64,000 nt of DNA from UMGS1783 sp900555065 (GTDB lineage Bacteria; Bacillota; Clostridia; Oscillospirales; UMGS1783), in assembly GCA_937991645.1 (NCBI GenBank), contig CALKPL010000025.1, positions 62,001-126,000 of the forward strand, read 5' to 3'. A model generated the notes under the pieces. The model saw only the letters and a program-made list of their open reading frames with translations. It did no database searches and was not told the DNA's origin. Shown in pieces: positions 25,960 to 35,539 of the stretch (position 1 is its first letter; each line of letters starts with the position of its first letter). Position numbers and translations under genes: made by a program.

Positions 25960-26541
25960 ATGGATATAATGAATAAATACAGGCAGCTTGCGCAGAACGC
26001 GCTGTCGGAAAAAAGATTCCGGCATACGCTCGGCGTGGCGTCCGCCGCGGAAAAGCTTGCCGCGCATTACGGGCTGGACGCGAACAAAGCGGTCGTCGCC
26101 GCTTTTCTGCACGACATTACAAAAGAGGAAACCTTTGAACGACAGTTGCAATACTGCGCTGAATTTGGTATACTTCTCAGTGATTTTGAAAAGAAATCAC
26201 CCAAGCTGCTGCATGCCCTCACGGCGGCGGGATATGCGAAACACCGCCTGCATGTGACCGACACGGAGATTCTTGACGCGGTACGCTATCACACAACGGG
26301 CCGCAAGTATATGTCGGGCCTTGAAAAAGTGGTGTACCTCGCCGATTTCATTGAGGAGAACCGGAACTTCCCCGGCGTGGACGAAGTGCGCGCGATCGCG
26401 TACCAGGGCCTGGACGGGGCCATGATCGCCGCGCTGGCGAACACAATCTGCGAAGTGGTGAACAAGCCCTCGCTCTTGCACTGGGATACGGTGGAGTGCT
26501 ATAATCAGCTTATCATGGATCGGAAAGGAGAAACGCAATGA
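25960..26541 (+). CDS. yqeK: YqeK HD-domain hydrolase, probable Ap4A hydrolase
   Basis: Members of this HD family hydrolyse diadenosine tetraphosphate symmetrically. The ~193-residue protein has RFRHTLGVASAAEKLA (first His), FLHDITKEE (the HD pair) and VRYHTTG followed by KVVYLADFIEENR (last Asp), the full set of metal ligands. I placed the start at the first ATG after the nadD stop; the ribosome site is weak, and an ATG three codons later is possible. The stop overlaps rsfS (ATGA). Confidence 0.92.
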   Translation: MDIMNKYRQLAQNALSEKRFRHTLGVASAAEKLAAHYGLDANKAVVAAFLHDITKEETFERQLQYCAEFGILLSDFEKKSPKLLHALTAAGYAKHRLHVTDTEILDAVRYHTTGRKYMSGLEKVVYLADFIEENRNFPGVDEVRAIAYQGLDGAMIAALANTICEVVNKPSLLHWDTVECYNQLIMDRKGETQ

Positions 26542-26894
26542 CAACGGAACAGATGCTGAAAGTCGCGGTTAACGCGCTCAGCTCCAAAAAAGCGGTAGAT
26601 ATTAAGGTGTTGAAGATAGAGAAACTTACCATTGTCGCCGACTATTTTATAATTTGTAACGGCACCTCCGTCACGCAGATCAAGGCGCTGGCGGACGAAG
26701 TGGAATTCCGGCTTGAACAGGCCGGTACGCGCGTATTGCACCGGGAGGGCTACGGTTCAGGCAGCTGGGTGCTGCTTGACTATGGTCCGCTGATCGTGCA
26801 TATTTTCCATCCCAACTCGCGCGAGTTCTATAACCTGGAAAAGCTTTGGGCCGACGCGGTGGAGATAGACGCCGGCACATTATTGGACGAATAG
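26538..26894 (+). CDS. rsfS: Ribosomal silencing factor RsfS
   Basis: Binds ribosomal protein L14 and keeps the subunits apart when nutrients are scarce. The 118-residue protein shows the family features KKAVDIKVLKIEKLTIVADY, FIICNGTSVTQIKALAD and GSWVLLDYGPLIVHIFHP. AAAGGAG precedes the ATG, which overlaps the yqeK stop. Confidence 0.96.
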   Translation: MTTEQMLKVAVNALSSKKAVDIKVLKIEKLTIVADYFIICNGTSVTQIKALADEVEFRLEQAGTRVLHREGYGSGSWVLLDYGPLIVHIFHPNSREFYNLEKLWADAVEIDAGTLLDE

Positions 26895-26896
26895 AC

Positions 26897-26914
26897 GAAA
26901 GGGCGCGCCCTTTC
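26897..26914. repeat. 18-base perfect palindrome between rsfS and leuS
   Basis: GAAAGGGCGCGCCCTTTC, three bases after the rsfS stop. No T run follows, so it is unlikely to stop transcription fully; it could stabilise the upstream mRNA end or be a protein site. Confidence 0.5.
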
Positions 26915-26934
26915 ATGGATAGGGGAAGTAAATA

Positions 26935-29340
26935 ATGAAGTACGACCACAAGTCAATTGAACGCAAATGGCAGGGTTACTGGGCGGAACACCAGTCGTTC
27001 CGGGCGGAGGACTTTTCAGACAAGCCGAAATTCTATGCGCTCATCGAGTTTCCGTACCCATCCGGCGAAGGCCTGCACGCCGGGCATCCGCGCCCGTATA
27101 CGGCGATGGACGTGGTTTCCCGCAAGCGCAGGATGGAGGGCTACAACGTCCTGTTGCCTATGGGCTGGGACGCGTTTGGTCTGCCGACGGAAAATTACGC
27201 GATCAAGAACAAAATCCATCCCTCCGTCGTTACGGAGAAGAACATCGCGCGTTTTCGCAGCCAGCTGAAAATGCTCGGCTATTCCATCGACTGGTCGCGC
27301 GAGGTCGCGACGACCGATCCGGCGTATTACAAGTGGACGCAGTGGATTTTTTTGCAGATGTTCAAAAAGGGCCTCGCCTATAAAAAAGAGATGGCCGTCA
27401 ACTGGTGTACGTCCTGCAAGTGCGTGCTTGCAAACGAAGAAGTGGTCGGCGGCGTGTGCGAACGCTGCGGCAGCCCGGTGGAGCGCCGCGTAAAGAGCCA
27501 GTGGATGCTGAAGATCACGGCGTATGCCGACCGGTTGATCGACGATTTGGACATGGTAGACTATGTTGACCGCGTCGTCGTGCAGCAGAAAAACTGGATT
27601 GGTCGCAGCTACGGCGCGGAGGTCGAGTTTGAGACGACCGAGCCGGAAAAACTCGTCGTGTACACAACGCGGCCCGATACCCTTTACGGCGCCACATATA
27701 TGGTTATATCGCCCGAACACCCCTATATCGAAACGTGGAAGGACAAGCTCCGCAATTACGGGGAGATATGCGAATACGCCCGCAAGGCCGCGCAGAAGAG
27801 CGACTTTGAGCGCAGCGAGATCAATAAGGATAAAACGGGCGTGCGCCTTGACGGCGTAATGGCCGTCAACCCCTTAAGCGGCCAGCATATTCCGATCTAT
27901 GTTTCAGACTATGTGCTCATGTCCTACGGTACCGGCGCGATCATGGCCGTGCCCGCGCACGACACGCGCGACTATGAGTTCGCGGTCAAGTTTGGCCTGC
28001 CCATGGTCGAAGTCGTCGCCGGCGGGGATATCTCAAAAGAAGCGTATACCGATATTGAGAACGGAACGATTATCAATTCGCCGTTGATCGACGGCCTCAG
28101 CGTCGCCGAAGCCAAGGAGCGGATCGTGGAGATTCTGGAAAAGCGCGGCATTGCGAAAAAGAAAGTCAACTTCAAGCTGCGCGACTGGGTGTTCTCCCGC
28201 CAGCGCTACTGGGGCGAACCCATCCCCATGATCTACTGCGAGCACTGCGGCTGGGTCCCGGTACCCGAGGACCAGCTGCCGCTTACCCTGCCCGAAGTGG
28301 AGCACTACGAGCCTACCGACACGGGCGAGTCGCCGCTGAGCGTCATGACCGACTGGGTCAATACCGTCTGCCCGGTCTGCGGCAAGCCCGCAAAGCGCGA
28401 GACCGACACCATGCCGCAGTGGGCGGGTTCTTCCTGGTATTTTCTGCGCTATATCGATCCGCACAACCCCGACGCGCTCGCATCCCAGGACAAGCTGGAC
28501 TACTGGACGCCCGTCGACTGGTACAACGGCGGGATGGAGCATACCACCCTGCATCTGCTCTACTCGCGCTTCTGGCATAAGTTCCTCTACGATATCGGCG
28601 TGGTCCCGACGCCGGAGCCCTATAAGCGGCGTACCGCGCACGGGTACATTCTGGGCGAGGACGGGGTCAAAATGTCAAAGTCGCGCGGCAACGTGATCAA
28701 TCCCGACGACTGCGTTGACGAGTACGGCGCGGATACCTTCCGTACCTACGTCATGTTCATCGGCGATTTTGAGAAGACCGCCACCTGGTCAAACGCGTCC
28801 ATCCGCGGCTGCCGCCGTTTTCTGGAGCGAAGCCTGAACCTGCTGGAGATGATAGAGGGCGAGCAGGGCTATGGCGCGCTTGAGAAGAATTTCCACCGCA
28901 CAATCGCAAAAGTCGGCGCTGACATAGAAGAACTGAAGTTCAACACCGCCATTGCCGCGCTGATGACTCTGCTCAACGATATCTACGCGGCGGGCAGCGT
29001 TACGCGCGAAGCGCTGTCGGTATACATCCGCCTGCTCAGCCCCTTCGCGCCGCATTTGGCCGAGGAGATGTGGCAGCGTATCGGTATGCCGAAGCCCATT
29101 GCCGAATCGGGCGTCTGGCCGCAGTTCGACCCTGCAAAAACCGTGGACGACGCCATTGAGATTCCCGTCCAGGTCAACGGCAAGCTCAAGGGCCGAATCG
29201 TGATTTCCGTGGGCGCTGCGCAGGATACGGTGCTGGCGCAGGCTTGTGCCGACGAACGCGTTTCCGCCGCCCTGGAAGGCAAGACGGTCGTAAAGCAGAT
29301 TTATGTGAAGGACAAACTCGTAAATTTTGTCGTCCGCTAA
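26935..29340 (+). CDS. leuS: Leucyl-tRNA synthetase
   Basis: Charges tRNA-Leu and edits mischarged products. Class I enzyme of 801 residues. The HIGH motif reads HAGH at 48-51, a Cys-rich zinc module (CTSCKC...CERC) is at about 158-184, the editing domain with MSYGTGAIMAVPAHDTRD follows, and KMSKSRGNVINPDD is the second signature. The C-terminal ~200 residues are the anticodon-binding and C-terminal domains. A tRNA-Leu(CAA) gene lies elsewhere in this window. No T-box leader was seen; the gap to rsfS is only 40 bases. Confidence 0.97.
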   Translation: MKYDHKSIERKWQGYWAEHQSFRAEDFSDKPKFYALIEFPYPSGEGLHAGHPRPYTAMDVVSRKRRMEGYNVLLPMGWDAFGLPTENYAIKNKIHPSVVTEKNIARFRSQLKMLGYSIDWSREVATTDPAYYKWTQWIFLQMFKKGLAYKKEMAVNWCTSCKCVLANEEVVGGVCERCGSPVERRVKSQWMLKITAYADRLIDDLDMVDYVDRVVVQQKNWIGRSYGAEVEFETTEPEKLVVYTTRPDTLYGATYMVISPEHPYIETWKDKLRNYGEICEYARKAAQKSDFERSEINKDKTGVRLDGVMAVNPLSGQHIPIYVSDYVLMSYGTGAIMAVPAHDTRDYEFAVKFGLPMVEVVAGGDISKEAYTDIENGTIINSPLIDGLSVAEAKERIVEILEKRGIAKKKVNFKLRDWVFSRQRYWGEPIPMIYCEHCGWVPVPEDQLPLTLPEVEHYEPTDTGESPLSVMTDWVNTVCPVCGKPAKRETDTMPQWAGSSWYFLRYIDPHNPDALASQDKLDYWTPVDWYNGGMEHTTLHLLYSRFWHKFLYDIGVVPTPEPYKRRTAHGYILGEDGVKMSKSRGNVINPDDCVDEYGADTFRTYVMFIGDFEKTATWSNASIRGCRRFLERSLNLLEMIEGEQGYGALEKNFHRTIAKVGADIEELKFNTAIAALMTLLNDIYAAGSVTREALSVYIRLLSPFAPHLAEEMWQRIGMPKPIAESGVWPQFDPAKTVDDAIEIPVQVNGKLKGRIVISVGAAQDTVLAQACADERVSAALEGKTVVKQIYVKDKLVNFVVR

Positions 29341-29347
29341 ATTTGTC

Positions 29348-29376
29348 TTGACAGTAGTATGAATCATTAGTATAAT
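29348..29376 (+). promoter_or_regulatory. Consensus sigma-A promoter for rpsU
   Basis: TTGACA (29348-29353), 17-base spacer, TATAAT (29371-29376): a perfect match in both hexamers. Confidence 0.85.
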
Positions 29377-29420
29377 AGAAAAAGATACTGGCCTGTCGTT
29401 CGGAGGGAGGGTAGAAATCA

Positions 29421-29597
29421 ATGGCTGTCGTAAAAGTGAAAGATAATGAGTCCTTAGACAGCGCGCTGCGCAGATTCAAAAGGTCATGTTCCAAGGACGG
29501 CACGTTATCTGAACTCCGTAAAAGAGAGCATTATGAAAAGCCGAGCGTAAAACGCAAGAAGAAATCTGAAGCCGCCCGCAAACGCAAATATAAGTAA
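29421..29597 (+). CDS. rpsU: 30S ribosomal protein S21
   Basis: A 58-residue basic protein of the small subunit, needed for initiation on natural mRNAs. Translation gives MAVVKVKDNESLDSALRRFK, then a middle with RSCSKDGTLSELRKREHYEK and a Lys/Arg-rich tail ending in KRKYK, the standard S21 pattern. GGAGGGAGGG precedes the ATG. It has a consensus promoter and its own terminator, so it is a single-gene unit. Confidence 0.96.
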   Translation: MAVVKVKDNESLDSALRRFKRSCSKDGTLSELRKREHYEKPSVKRKKKSEAARKRKYK

Positions 29598-29601
29598 GAG
29601 T

Positions 29602-29637
29602 ATTCCCGCTGTGCCCTGCACGGCGGGAATTTATTAT
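29602..29637 (+). terminator. Terminator of rpsU
   Basis: A 13-bp stem (ATTCCCGC..GTGC with GCAC..GCGGGAAT, one G-T pair), 3-base loop, followed by TTATTAT. The ~170 bases after it, up to the carboxypeptidase gene, show nothing I can identify. Confidence 0.75.
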
Positions 29638-29811
29638 GCGCGGGATTATGTGCAGGCGCGCCCTTTCCGAAACCGATGCCGCCCGGCGGCTGCGGTCCAC
29701 GTATACCTTATGCCCCCAAAAGGAAATTTTACGCAAGACACACTCGCGCATGAAATTTCACTGCTTTGAATATAGTTGGATGTGGATACTATGTAAGTGG
29801 GGGAACGCGCG

Positions 29812-30975
29812 TTGAAAAAGAGTATTGCTGCAGTATTGACCGTCCTTGCCGTTCTAGCCGGAACGCCGGTCTGCGCCGCGACGGATGCCGGGACCGACTA
29901 TGCACAGGCTCCGGAGGTATCGGCGCAGAGCGCGATCGTAATGGAAGCCGCCACCGGCGTGGTGCTCTATGAAAAGGACGCCGACGCCACCCGGCCCATG
30001 GCCAGTACGACCAAGCTTATGACAGCGCTTGTCGCGGCGGAGGCGGGCGGCCTGGACGACGTGGTGACCGTACCCAAACAGGCGGTCGAAATCGAGGGGA
30101 GCAGCGTATATTTGCAGGAGGGCGAACACATCACGGTCCGGGAACTCATATACGCCACACTGCTCTGCTCCGGAAACGACGCGACCGAAGCGCTGGCCTA
30201 TCATTACGGGGACGGGGAACGGTCGGCTTTTGTGCAGATGATGAACGAAAAGGCGGCGGAGCTGGGGCTTCAAAGCACACAATTTGAGAATCCTTCGGGC
30301 CTGCCTGCGGACGGACATTACACCACGGCGCGCGAACTTGCCGAAATCGGGCGCGCAGTCAGCCGGAATGCGTTTTTATCCGAAGTCGTCGGAACCAGAG
30401 CCGTCACGCTTCAAAACGAAGACGGATATACCCGCCGCTATGTGAACCATAACACGCTATTGAAGCTCTACGAGTATGCGGACGGAATGAAAACGGGTTT
30501 TACCAAGGCCGCTGGCCGCTGCCTTGTCTCCTCGGCGACCAAAAACGGCGTCAAGCTCATCTGCGTGACTCTGCACGCGCCGGACGACTGGAACGACCAC
30601 ATCCGTATGCTCGAATACGGCTTTTCCCGCGTTTCCGTAAAGGAAATTGCCGCCGCCGGTACGCTCGCATGCCATATCAGCGTTGGGGGCGGGACTAAAG
30701 CGCTGGTTACGGCGGCAAACCAGGCGCCCGTAACGCTGCTGGCAGTGGATGGAAAAGCGGTTGAATACACAGTCGAGTTTGTATATCCTGCGTTTGTATT
30801 CGCGCCGATAAAGCGGGGGCAGGCGCTGGCTGAAGCGCGCTACTACTGTGACGGCAGGCTTGTCCTTTCCGTCCCGCTCGCGGCTGTGGAGGACGTGGAA
30901 GCCCGGCCCTTTGTGAGCAAATGGGAAATATTTCGTAAGAATTTTGCTTTGATAATGAATTCAGTATTGCCTTGA
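29812..30975 (+). CDS. D-alanyl-D-alanine carboxypeptidase (PBP5/DacF type)
   Basis: Trims the terminal D-Ala from peptidoglycan stem peptides outside the cell. About 387 residues with a clear signal peptide (KKSIAAVLTVLAVLAGTPVCAA), the catalytic motif STTK near residue 64, SGN in CSGNDATEAL near residue 121, and KTG in MKTGFTKAAG near residue 225. The C-terminal beta domain of PBP5-like enzymes follows, then a tail that may be an amphipathic membrane anchor (FRKNFALIMNSVLP). I chose TTG at 29812, which has GTGGGGG at a good distance; a GTG five codons earlier has no such site. Confidence 0.92.
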   Translation: MKKSIAAVLTVLAVLAGTPVCAATDAGTDYAQAPEVSAQSAIVMEAATGVVLYEKDADATRPMASTTKLMTALVAAEAGGLDDVVTVPKQAVEIEGSSVYLQEGEHITVRELIYATLLCSGNDATEALAYHYGDGERSAFVQMMNEKAAELGLQSTQFENPSGLPADGHYTTARELAEIGRAVSRNAFLSEVVGTRAVTLQNEDGYTRRYVNHNTLLKLYEYADGMKTGFTKAAGRCLVSSATKNGVKLICVTLHAPDDWNDHIRMLEYGFSRVSVKEIAAAGTLACHISVGGGTKALVTAANQAPVTLLAVDGKAVEYTVEFVYPAFVFAPIKRGQALAEARYYCDGRLVLSVPLAAVEDVEARPFVSKWEIFRKNFALIMNSVLP

Positions 30976-31028
30976 GCTTGCATTTGAGGTACAATAAAGT
31001 GTAAAATTCGCGCTGTGGAGGTAAAGTT

Positions 31029-31766
31029 TTGAAGGAAAATGCTGTGAGGCTGCAAAAATTCCTGGCGGACCAGGGCGTATGTTCGCGGCGGAAAGCCGAA
31101 GAGCTGATTGCCGCCGGCCGCGTGGAGGTGGACGGCGAGCGCGCCGAGCTGGGACAAGCGGTGGATCCGGGACGGGACAGGGTTACGCTTGACGGGAAGG
31201 CCGTGCGTCCAGCGCTTCGCAGGCATACCTATATCATGCTGTACAAGCCGCGCGGCGTCGTAACGACCATGCGCGACGAGCTGGGCCGCCGCTGTGTCCA
31301 CGACCTGCTGCAGGGCGTGAACCGCCGCGTATTCCCCGTCGGCCGGCTCGACCGCGATTCGGAAGGCATGCTCCTGCTGACGGACGACGGCGCGCTTGCA
31401 AACGCGCTTACCAGCCCGAAATCCAAAGTGCCCAAGACATACCGGGTGACGGTGGACGGCGCGCTTGCGCCCGACGCTGTCGCGCAGATGGAAGCCGGTA
31501 TGACTCTGGACGACGGGTTGGAGCTCCTGCCCGCGCAGGTGTATATCAAGTCCGCCCGGCCGGACCGTTCCGTGCTGCTCATCACGCTTTGCGAGGGGAA
31601 AAACCGGCAGATACGCCGGATGTGCGAACAGTTCGGCCTGCAGGTGAAGCTGCTTAAACGCGAACGAATCGGCGAACTGCGCTTTGGGAAGCTGAAGAGC
31701 GGCGAGCACAGATTTTTGGAAGAGGATGAAATCCGCTATCTGAAACAGATTTGCGGTTTGGCATAA
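31029..31766 (+). CDS. RsuA/RluB-family rRNA pseudouridine synthase
   Basis: Isomerises a specific uridine in ribosomal RNA. The 245-residue protein starts with an S4 RNA-binding domain (VRLQKFLADQGVCSRRKAEE), then the catalytic domain with the aspartate in GRLDRDSEGMLLLTDDG near residue 108 and CEGKNRQIRRMCEQFG. The start is TTG, 7 bases after TGGAGG. Whether the target is 16S (RsuA) or 23S rRNA (RluB) cannot be decided here; RluB is more usual in Firmicutes. Confidence 0.92.
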   Translation: MKENAVRLQKFLADQGVCSRRKAEELIAAGRVEVDGERAELGQAVDPGRDRVTLDGKAVRPALRRHTYIMLYKPRGVVTTMRDELGRRCVHDLLQGVNRRVFPVGRLDRDSEGMLLLTDDGALANALTSPKSKVPKTYRVTVDGALAPDAVAQMEAGMTLDDGLELLPAQVYIKSARPDRSVLLITLCEGKNRQIRRMCEQFGLQVKLLKRERIGELRFGKLKSGEHRFLEEDEIRYLKQICGLA

Positions 31767-31789
31767 TTACAGATATTGGAGGTTTAGAA

Positions 31790-33070
31790 ATGAAACCCAT
31801 GACAAACTGGCCGCAAGAGGAACTTGCCGCGTATGCGCGGGAACTTGCGAAGGAATATGAAGAATTTCAAAAGCAGGGCTTGAAGCTGAACATGTCGCGC
31901 GGCGTGCCCGGTACAGAACAGCTGGATATGTGCGAGGGAATGCTGACCGTGCTGCAGACCAATGAAGACTGCCTCTGCGATGGCGTGGACACCCGCAACT
32001 ACGGCGGCCTGGACGGTCTTCCCGGCGCAAAGAAGCTGTTTGCGGATATTTTAGGTCTCAAACCGGAAAATATCATTGTCGGCGGCAATTCCTCGCTCAA
32101 TCTGATGTATGACGCGGTTGCGCGCGCCATGACGCACGGCGTCGTCGGCTCGGTCAAACCCTGGTGCGAGTGTCCGGGCCGCAAGTTTCTCTGCCCCGTG
32201 CCCGGCTACGACCGCCATTTTGCCGTAACCGAGCACTTTGGATTTGAGATGATCAATATACCAATGGACGAAAACGGACCGGATATGGATATGGTGGAGC
32301 GGCTCGTTGCGGCCGATGCGGATATCAAGGGTATCTGGTGCGTGCCGAAATACTCGAATCCCACCGGGATCGTGTATTCCGACGAGACCATACGCCGCCT
32401 GGCAAGCCTCAAACCCGCCGCGCCGGACTTCCGGATTTTCTATGACAATGCATACGTCGTCCACCATCTCACGGACGAGCGGATTGAAATCGCCAATATA
32501 TTCGATTATGCAAAAGAGGCGGGCAATGAGAACATCGTGTTTGAATTCGCCTCCACGTCAAAGTTCTGCTTCCCTGGCGCGGGCATTTCCTGCATCGCGG
32601 CAAGCATGGAGAACATCGGGCTGATAAAGGCGCAGATGTTCTATCAGACCATCGGCCCGGATAAGATCAATCAGCTTCGGCACATCCGTTTCTTTGACGG
32701 GCTGGACGCCGTACACAGCCATATGCGGAAGCAGGCTGCAATCTTAAAGCCGAAATTCGACGCTGTGCTCAGCGCCCTGCAAAATGAGCTGAGCGGCCTT
32801 GGAATCGGAAGCTGGACCGAGCCGAAGGGCGGATATTTCGTTTCGTTCAATACGCTGCCCGGCTGCGCCAAACGCACTGTACAGCTGATGAAGGAGGCCG
32901 GCGTAATCATGACTTCCGCCGGCGCGACCTACCCGTACCAGAACGATCCGGAGGACAGGAATATCCGCATCGCGCCGTCCTTCCCGCCGGTGAGCGAGCT
33001 GGAAACGGCCATGCGTCTGTTCTGCCTGTGCGTCAAGCGTGCGGCGATAGAAAAATTACTGAAGGACTGA
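31790..33070 (+). CDS. Aspartate aminotransferase-like enzyme (MocR-type/type Ic fold)
   Basis: A pyridoxal-phosphate aminotransferase of 426 residues. Visible fold-type I features are the glycine-rich start of the cofactor pocket (GGNSSLNLMYDAVARA), CVPKYSNPTGIVYSDE, the cofactor-binding Asp in FRIFYDNAYVVHHL, and the Schiff-base lysine in FEFASTSKFCFPGAGIS. The sequence matches the family of Rv3722c, an aspartate aminotransferase, more than the classical AspC. TTGGAGG precedes the ATG. It is followed seven bases later by purB, whose substrate needs aspartate, so a shared role in nitrogen supply is possible. Confidence 0.88.
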   Translation: MKPMTNWPQEELAAYARELAKEYEEFQKQGLKLNMSRGVPGTEQLDMCEGMLTVLQTNEDCLCDGVDTRNYGGLDGLPGAKKLFADILGLKPENIIVGGNSSLNLMYDAVARAMTHGVVGSVKPWCECPGRKFLCPVPGYDRHFAVTEHFGFEMINIPMDENGPDMDMVERLVAADADIKGIWCVPKYSNPTGIVYSDETIRRLASLKPAAPDFRIFYDNAYVVHHLTDERIEIANIFDYAKEAGNENIVFEFASTSKFCFPGAGISCIAASMENIGLIKAQMFYQTIGPDKINQLRHIRFFDGLDAVHSHMRKQAAILKPKFDAVLSALQNELSGLGIGSWTEPKGGYFVSFNTLPGCAKRTVQLMKEAGVIMTSAGATYPYQNDPEDRNIRIAPSFPPVSELETAMRLFCLCVKRAAIEKLLKD

Positions 33071-33076
33071 AGAAAA

Positions 33077-34507
33077 ATGAGAGACGGTTACCTGAGCCCG
33101 CTGAGCACCCGGTACGCAAGCAAACAGATGCAGTACCTGTTTTCTGACGACTGCAAATTCCGCACGTGGCGCAAGCTGTGGGTGGCGCTGGCGGAGGCGG
33201 AGCAGCAGCTCGGCCTTCCCATTACGGACGAACAGATCGCGCAGATGCGGGAGAATATCGACAATATCGACTATGAGGTTGCAGCCGAGCGGGAACGTCA
33301 GGTGCGCCATGACGTAATGGCGCATGTATACGCTTACGGCGAAGTCTGTCCCAAGGCGAAGGGGATTATCCACCTCGGCGCGACTTCCTGCTATGTCGGC
33401 GACAATACCGACGTTATCGTTATGCGCGAAGGGCTTCGCCTGATTCGGACAAAGCTTCTGAGCGTTATGGATAAGCTTGCGGGCTTTGCGTTGCAATATA
33501 AAGATCTGCCTTGTTTGGCTTATACGCATTTTCAGCCCGCGCAGCTCACTACAGTCGGCAAGCGCGCCGCCCTGTGGCTCAACGAGCTGCTGATTGATTT
33601 TGAGGAACTGGAGCACAGAATCGCATCTCTGCAGCTGCTTGGGTCTAAAGGTACAACTGGAACCCAGGCTTCCTTTATGGAGCTGTTTGACGGGGACGCG
33701 GAAAAGGTCAAGCGGCTCGACGCGATCATTGCGGAAAAAATGGGATTTTCCAGCACGGTTCCCGTATCCGGGCAGACCTATTCGCGCAAGGTGGACGCCT
33801 ATGTGCTGAGCGTTCTGAGCGGGATTGCGCAGAGCGCATCCAAATTTGCCAACGATATGCGTCTGCTCGCGGGTCTGAAGGAGCTTGAGGAGCCGTTTGA
33901 AAAGAATCAGATCGGCTCGTCCGCCATGCCGTATAAGAGAAACCCCATGCGCTGCGAGCGCATCTGCGCTCTGGCGCGGTATGTGATTCAGACGGCGGTC
34001 AATCCGGCTGTCACGGCTTCGGTACAGTGGTTCGAGCGTACGCTGGACGACTCGGCAAACAAGAGGATCGCCGTGGCCGAGGCGTTTCTCGCTGTGGATG
34101 CGATTCTCAATATCTATATCAATGTCGCGGATGGAATCGTCGTATATCCGAAGGTAATCGCCCAGCGCGTCAAGAGCGAGCTGCCCTTTATGGCGAGCGA
34201 AAATATTATGATGCAGGCTGTTAAGCGCGGCGGCGACCGGCAGCAGCTGCATGAAAAGATCCGGGCGCATGCCATGGAGGCCGCGCGTCAGGTAAAGCAG
34301 CTGGGTCTGGAAAACGACCTGATCAGCAGAATTGCGGCAGATCCTTCCTTTGGTTTGTCCCGTAGGGAAATTGAGGAAATTCTCGCACCGGAGCAGTACA
34401 CGGGCCGCGCGCCGGAACAGACGGAAGAGTTTGTCCGCGACAAAATCCAGCCGTTGCTGGAGGCAAATAAGGCAGTTCTCGGCGTCAAGCCCGAACTGTT
34501 TGTGTAA
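33077..34507 (+). CDS. purB: Adenylosuccinate lyase
   Basis: Catalyses two fumarate-releasing steps in purine synthesis (SAICAR to AICAR, adenylosuccinate to AMP). The 476-residue protein has the superfamily signature GSSAMPYKRNPMRCE near residue 280, IHLGATSCYVGDNTD and AYTHFQPAQLTTVGKR upstream of it. It belongs to the longer, eukaryote-like branch of PurB. It sits between an aminotransferase and a sugar-isomerase-like gene with short gaps, so the three may form one operon. Confidence 0.96.
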   Translation: MRDGYLSPLSTRYASKQMQYLFSDDCKFRTWRKLWVALAEAEQQLGLPITDEQIAQMRENIDNIDYEVAAERERQVRHDVMAHVYAYGEVCPKAKGIIHLGATSCYVGDNTDVIVMREGLRLIRTKLLSVMDKLAGFALQYKDLPCLAYTHFQPAQLTTVGKRAALWLNELLIDFEELEHRIASLQLLGSKGTTGTQASFMELFDGDAEKVKRLDAIIAEKMGFSSTVPVSGQTYSRKVDAYVLSVLSGIAQSASKFANDMRLLAGLKELEEPFEKNQIGSSAMPYKRNPMRCERICALARYVIQTAVNPAVTASVQWFERTLDDSANKRIAVAEAFLAVDAILNIYINVADGIVVYPKVIAQRVKSELPFMASENIMMQAVKRGGDRQQLHEKIRAHAMEAARQVKQLGLENDLISRIAADPSFGLSRREIEEILAPEQYTGRAPEQTEEFVRDKIQPLLEANKAVLGVKPELFV

Positions 34508-34564
34508 GTCCGCATGGCATCGTCGGCCGCGGCACGGCATTTTTCAGAAAAGGGGGGAGCCCGT

Positions 34565-35350
34565 ATGAGACTTGGAATATCCACTGCGAGCTTCTATCCG
34601 GAATTAATAGAATCAGCCGTCAAGCGCAGCGCCGCTCTTGGCTTCCGGGTTCTCGAAGTGTTCGTGAACTCGGAGGTTGAGAGCGGCGCGGACTTTGGTA
34701 AGCGCACAGGTGACCTGGCCCGGGAGTATGGGATGGAGGTCGTGGCATACCATCCGTACACTTCCTTTGCCGAATCGTTCTATTTCTTTTCCGAATACGG
34801 ACGCAGAACCGACGAGAGCGTCGAGCTGTATAAAAAATACTTTCATACCGCCGCCGTGATGGGCGCGCGCATCTTTAACTTCCACGGCGCGCTTTCCAGG
34901 CTTCCAGTGGATCCGGACCGCTACTGCGAGGTATACAGCCGCCTGTATCGCGCCGCGGCGGAGGAGGGGCTGGTATTCTCGCAGGAAAATGTGTATAACT
35001 ACCAGGCTGGTACACTGGGATTCATCAAACAAATGCGCGCAAGGCTGGGCGGCGACGTGGCGTTCACGCTGGATATCAAACAGGCCAACCGCCTAGGCAT
35101 TGCGCCCGCCGATATGCTGGACGCAATGGGCGACAGACTTGTGCATCTTCATATCAGCGATTTTACCGCTTCGGTGGAATGCCTGCTTCCGGGGTTCGGT
35201 TCGTTTGATTACCGGTCGTTTCTCGGCAGGCTTAACCGGGCCGGCGCCCAGACCTGTGTGATAGAGGTATACCGACACAGCTACAGCGAGGAAACGGAAA
35301 TACTGGCGGCGAAAGATTCGCTGATGCGGTATGGGTTCTTCTCATTGTGA
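34565..35350 (+). CDS. Sugar phosphate isomerase/epimerase-like TIM-barrel protein
   Basis: A 261-residue protein of the AP endonuclease 2/xylose isomerase-like barrel family. Features are the N-terminal strand RLGISTASFYPELIES, EVVAYHPYTSF, FNFHGALSR, FSQENVYNY, FTLDIKQANR and LVHLHISDF, which place Glu, His and Asp metal ligands at the ends of strands. Substrate cannot be told. The ATG follows GGGGGGAG. It is the last gene before an AT-rich gap. Confidence 0.82.
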   Translation: MRLGISTASFYPELIESAVKRSAALGFRVLEVFVNSEVESGADFGKRTGDLAREYGMEVVAYHPYTSFAESFYFFSEYGRRTDESVELYKKYFHTAAVMGARIFNFHGALSRLPVDPDRYCEVYSRLYRAAAEEGLVFSQENVYNYQAGTLGFIKQMRARLGGDVAFTLDIKQANRLGIAPADMLDAMGDRLVHLHISDFTASVECLLPGFGSFDYRSFLGRLNRAGAQTCVIEVYRHSYSEETEILAAKDSLMRYGFFSL

Positions 35351-35465
35351 CAAAAAAAATTTTTTTACGAGTTTTTTTCAACAAAAACCCGTTGAAATAT
35401 GGCTTGATACAACGTTTTTGAATAATTTGAACAATAGGATTGCTGAATTTGTCGAAAATTTAGTC

Positions 35466-35493
35466 TTTACAAATTGCGAGAATGCGTTATACT
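35466..35493 (+). promoter_or_regulatory. Promoter of the DUF6514-like gene
   Basis: TTTACA (35466-35471), 16-base spacer, TATACT (35488-35493), in a markedly AT-rich gap of 190 bases. The gap also has a TTTCAAC/GTTGAAA hairpin near 35377-35397. Confidence 0.5.
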
Positions 35494-35539
35494 TAAAGCA
35501 ACCCCCCTAATAATTTCATATTGAAGAGGTGTTTGCAAA

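Noticed and set aside
26897..26914. Palindrome before leuS as a terminator
   Set aside because: No T run follows and leuS begins 20 bases later without a visible promoter, so transcription must pass through it.
33056..34540. Long open frame (494 codons) antisense to purB, and similar long antisense frames opposite smc, rnfC, trmFO, ftsY and the FHA-SEDS gene
   Set aside because: They lie opposite genes with clear family motifs, have no ribosome sites and read as low-complexity Arg/Ala/Gln-rich protein, as expected from GC-rich coding DNA.
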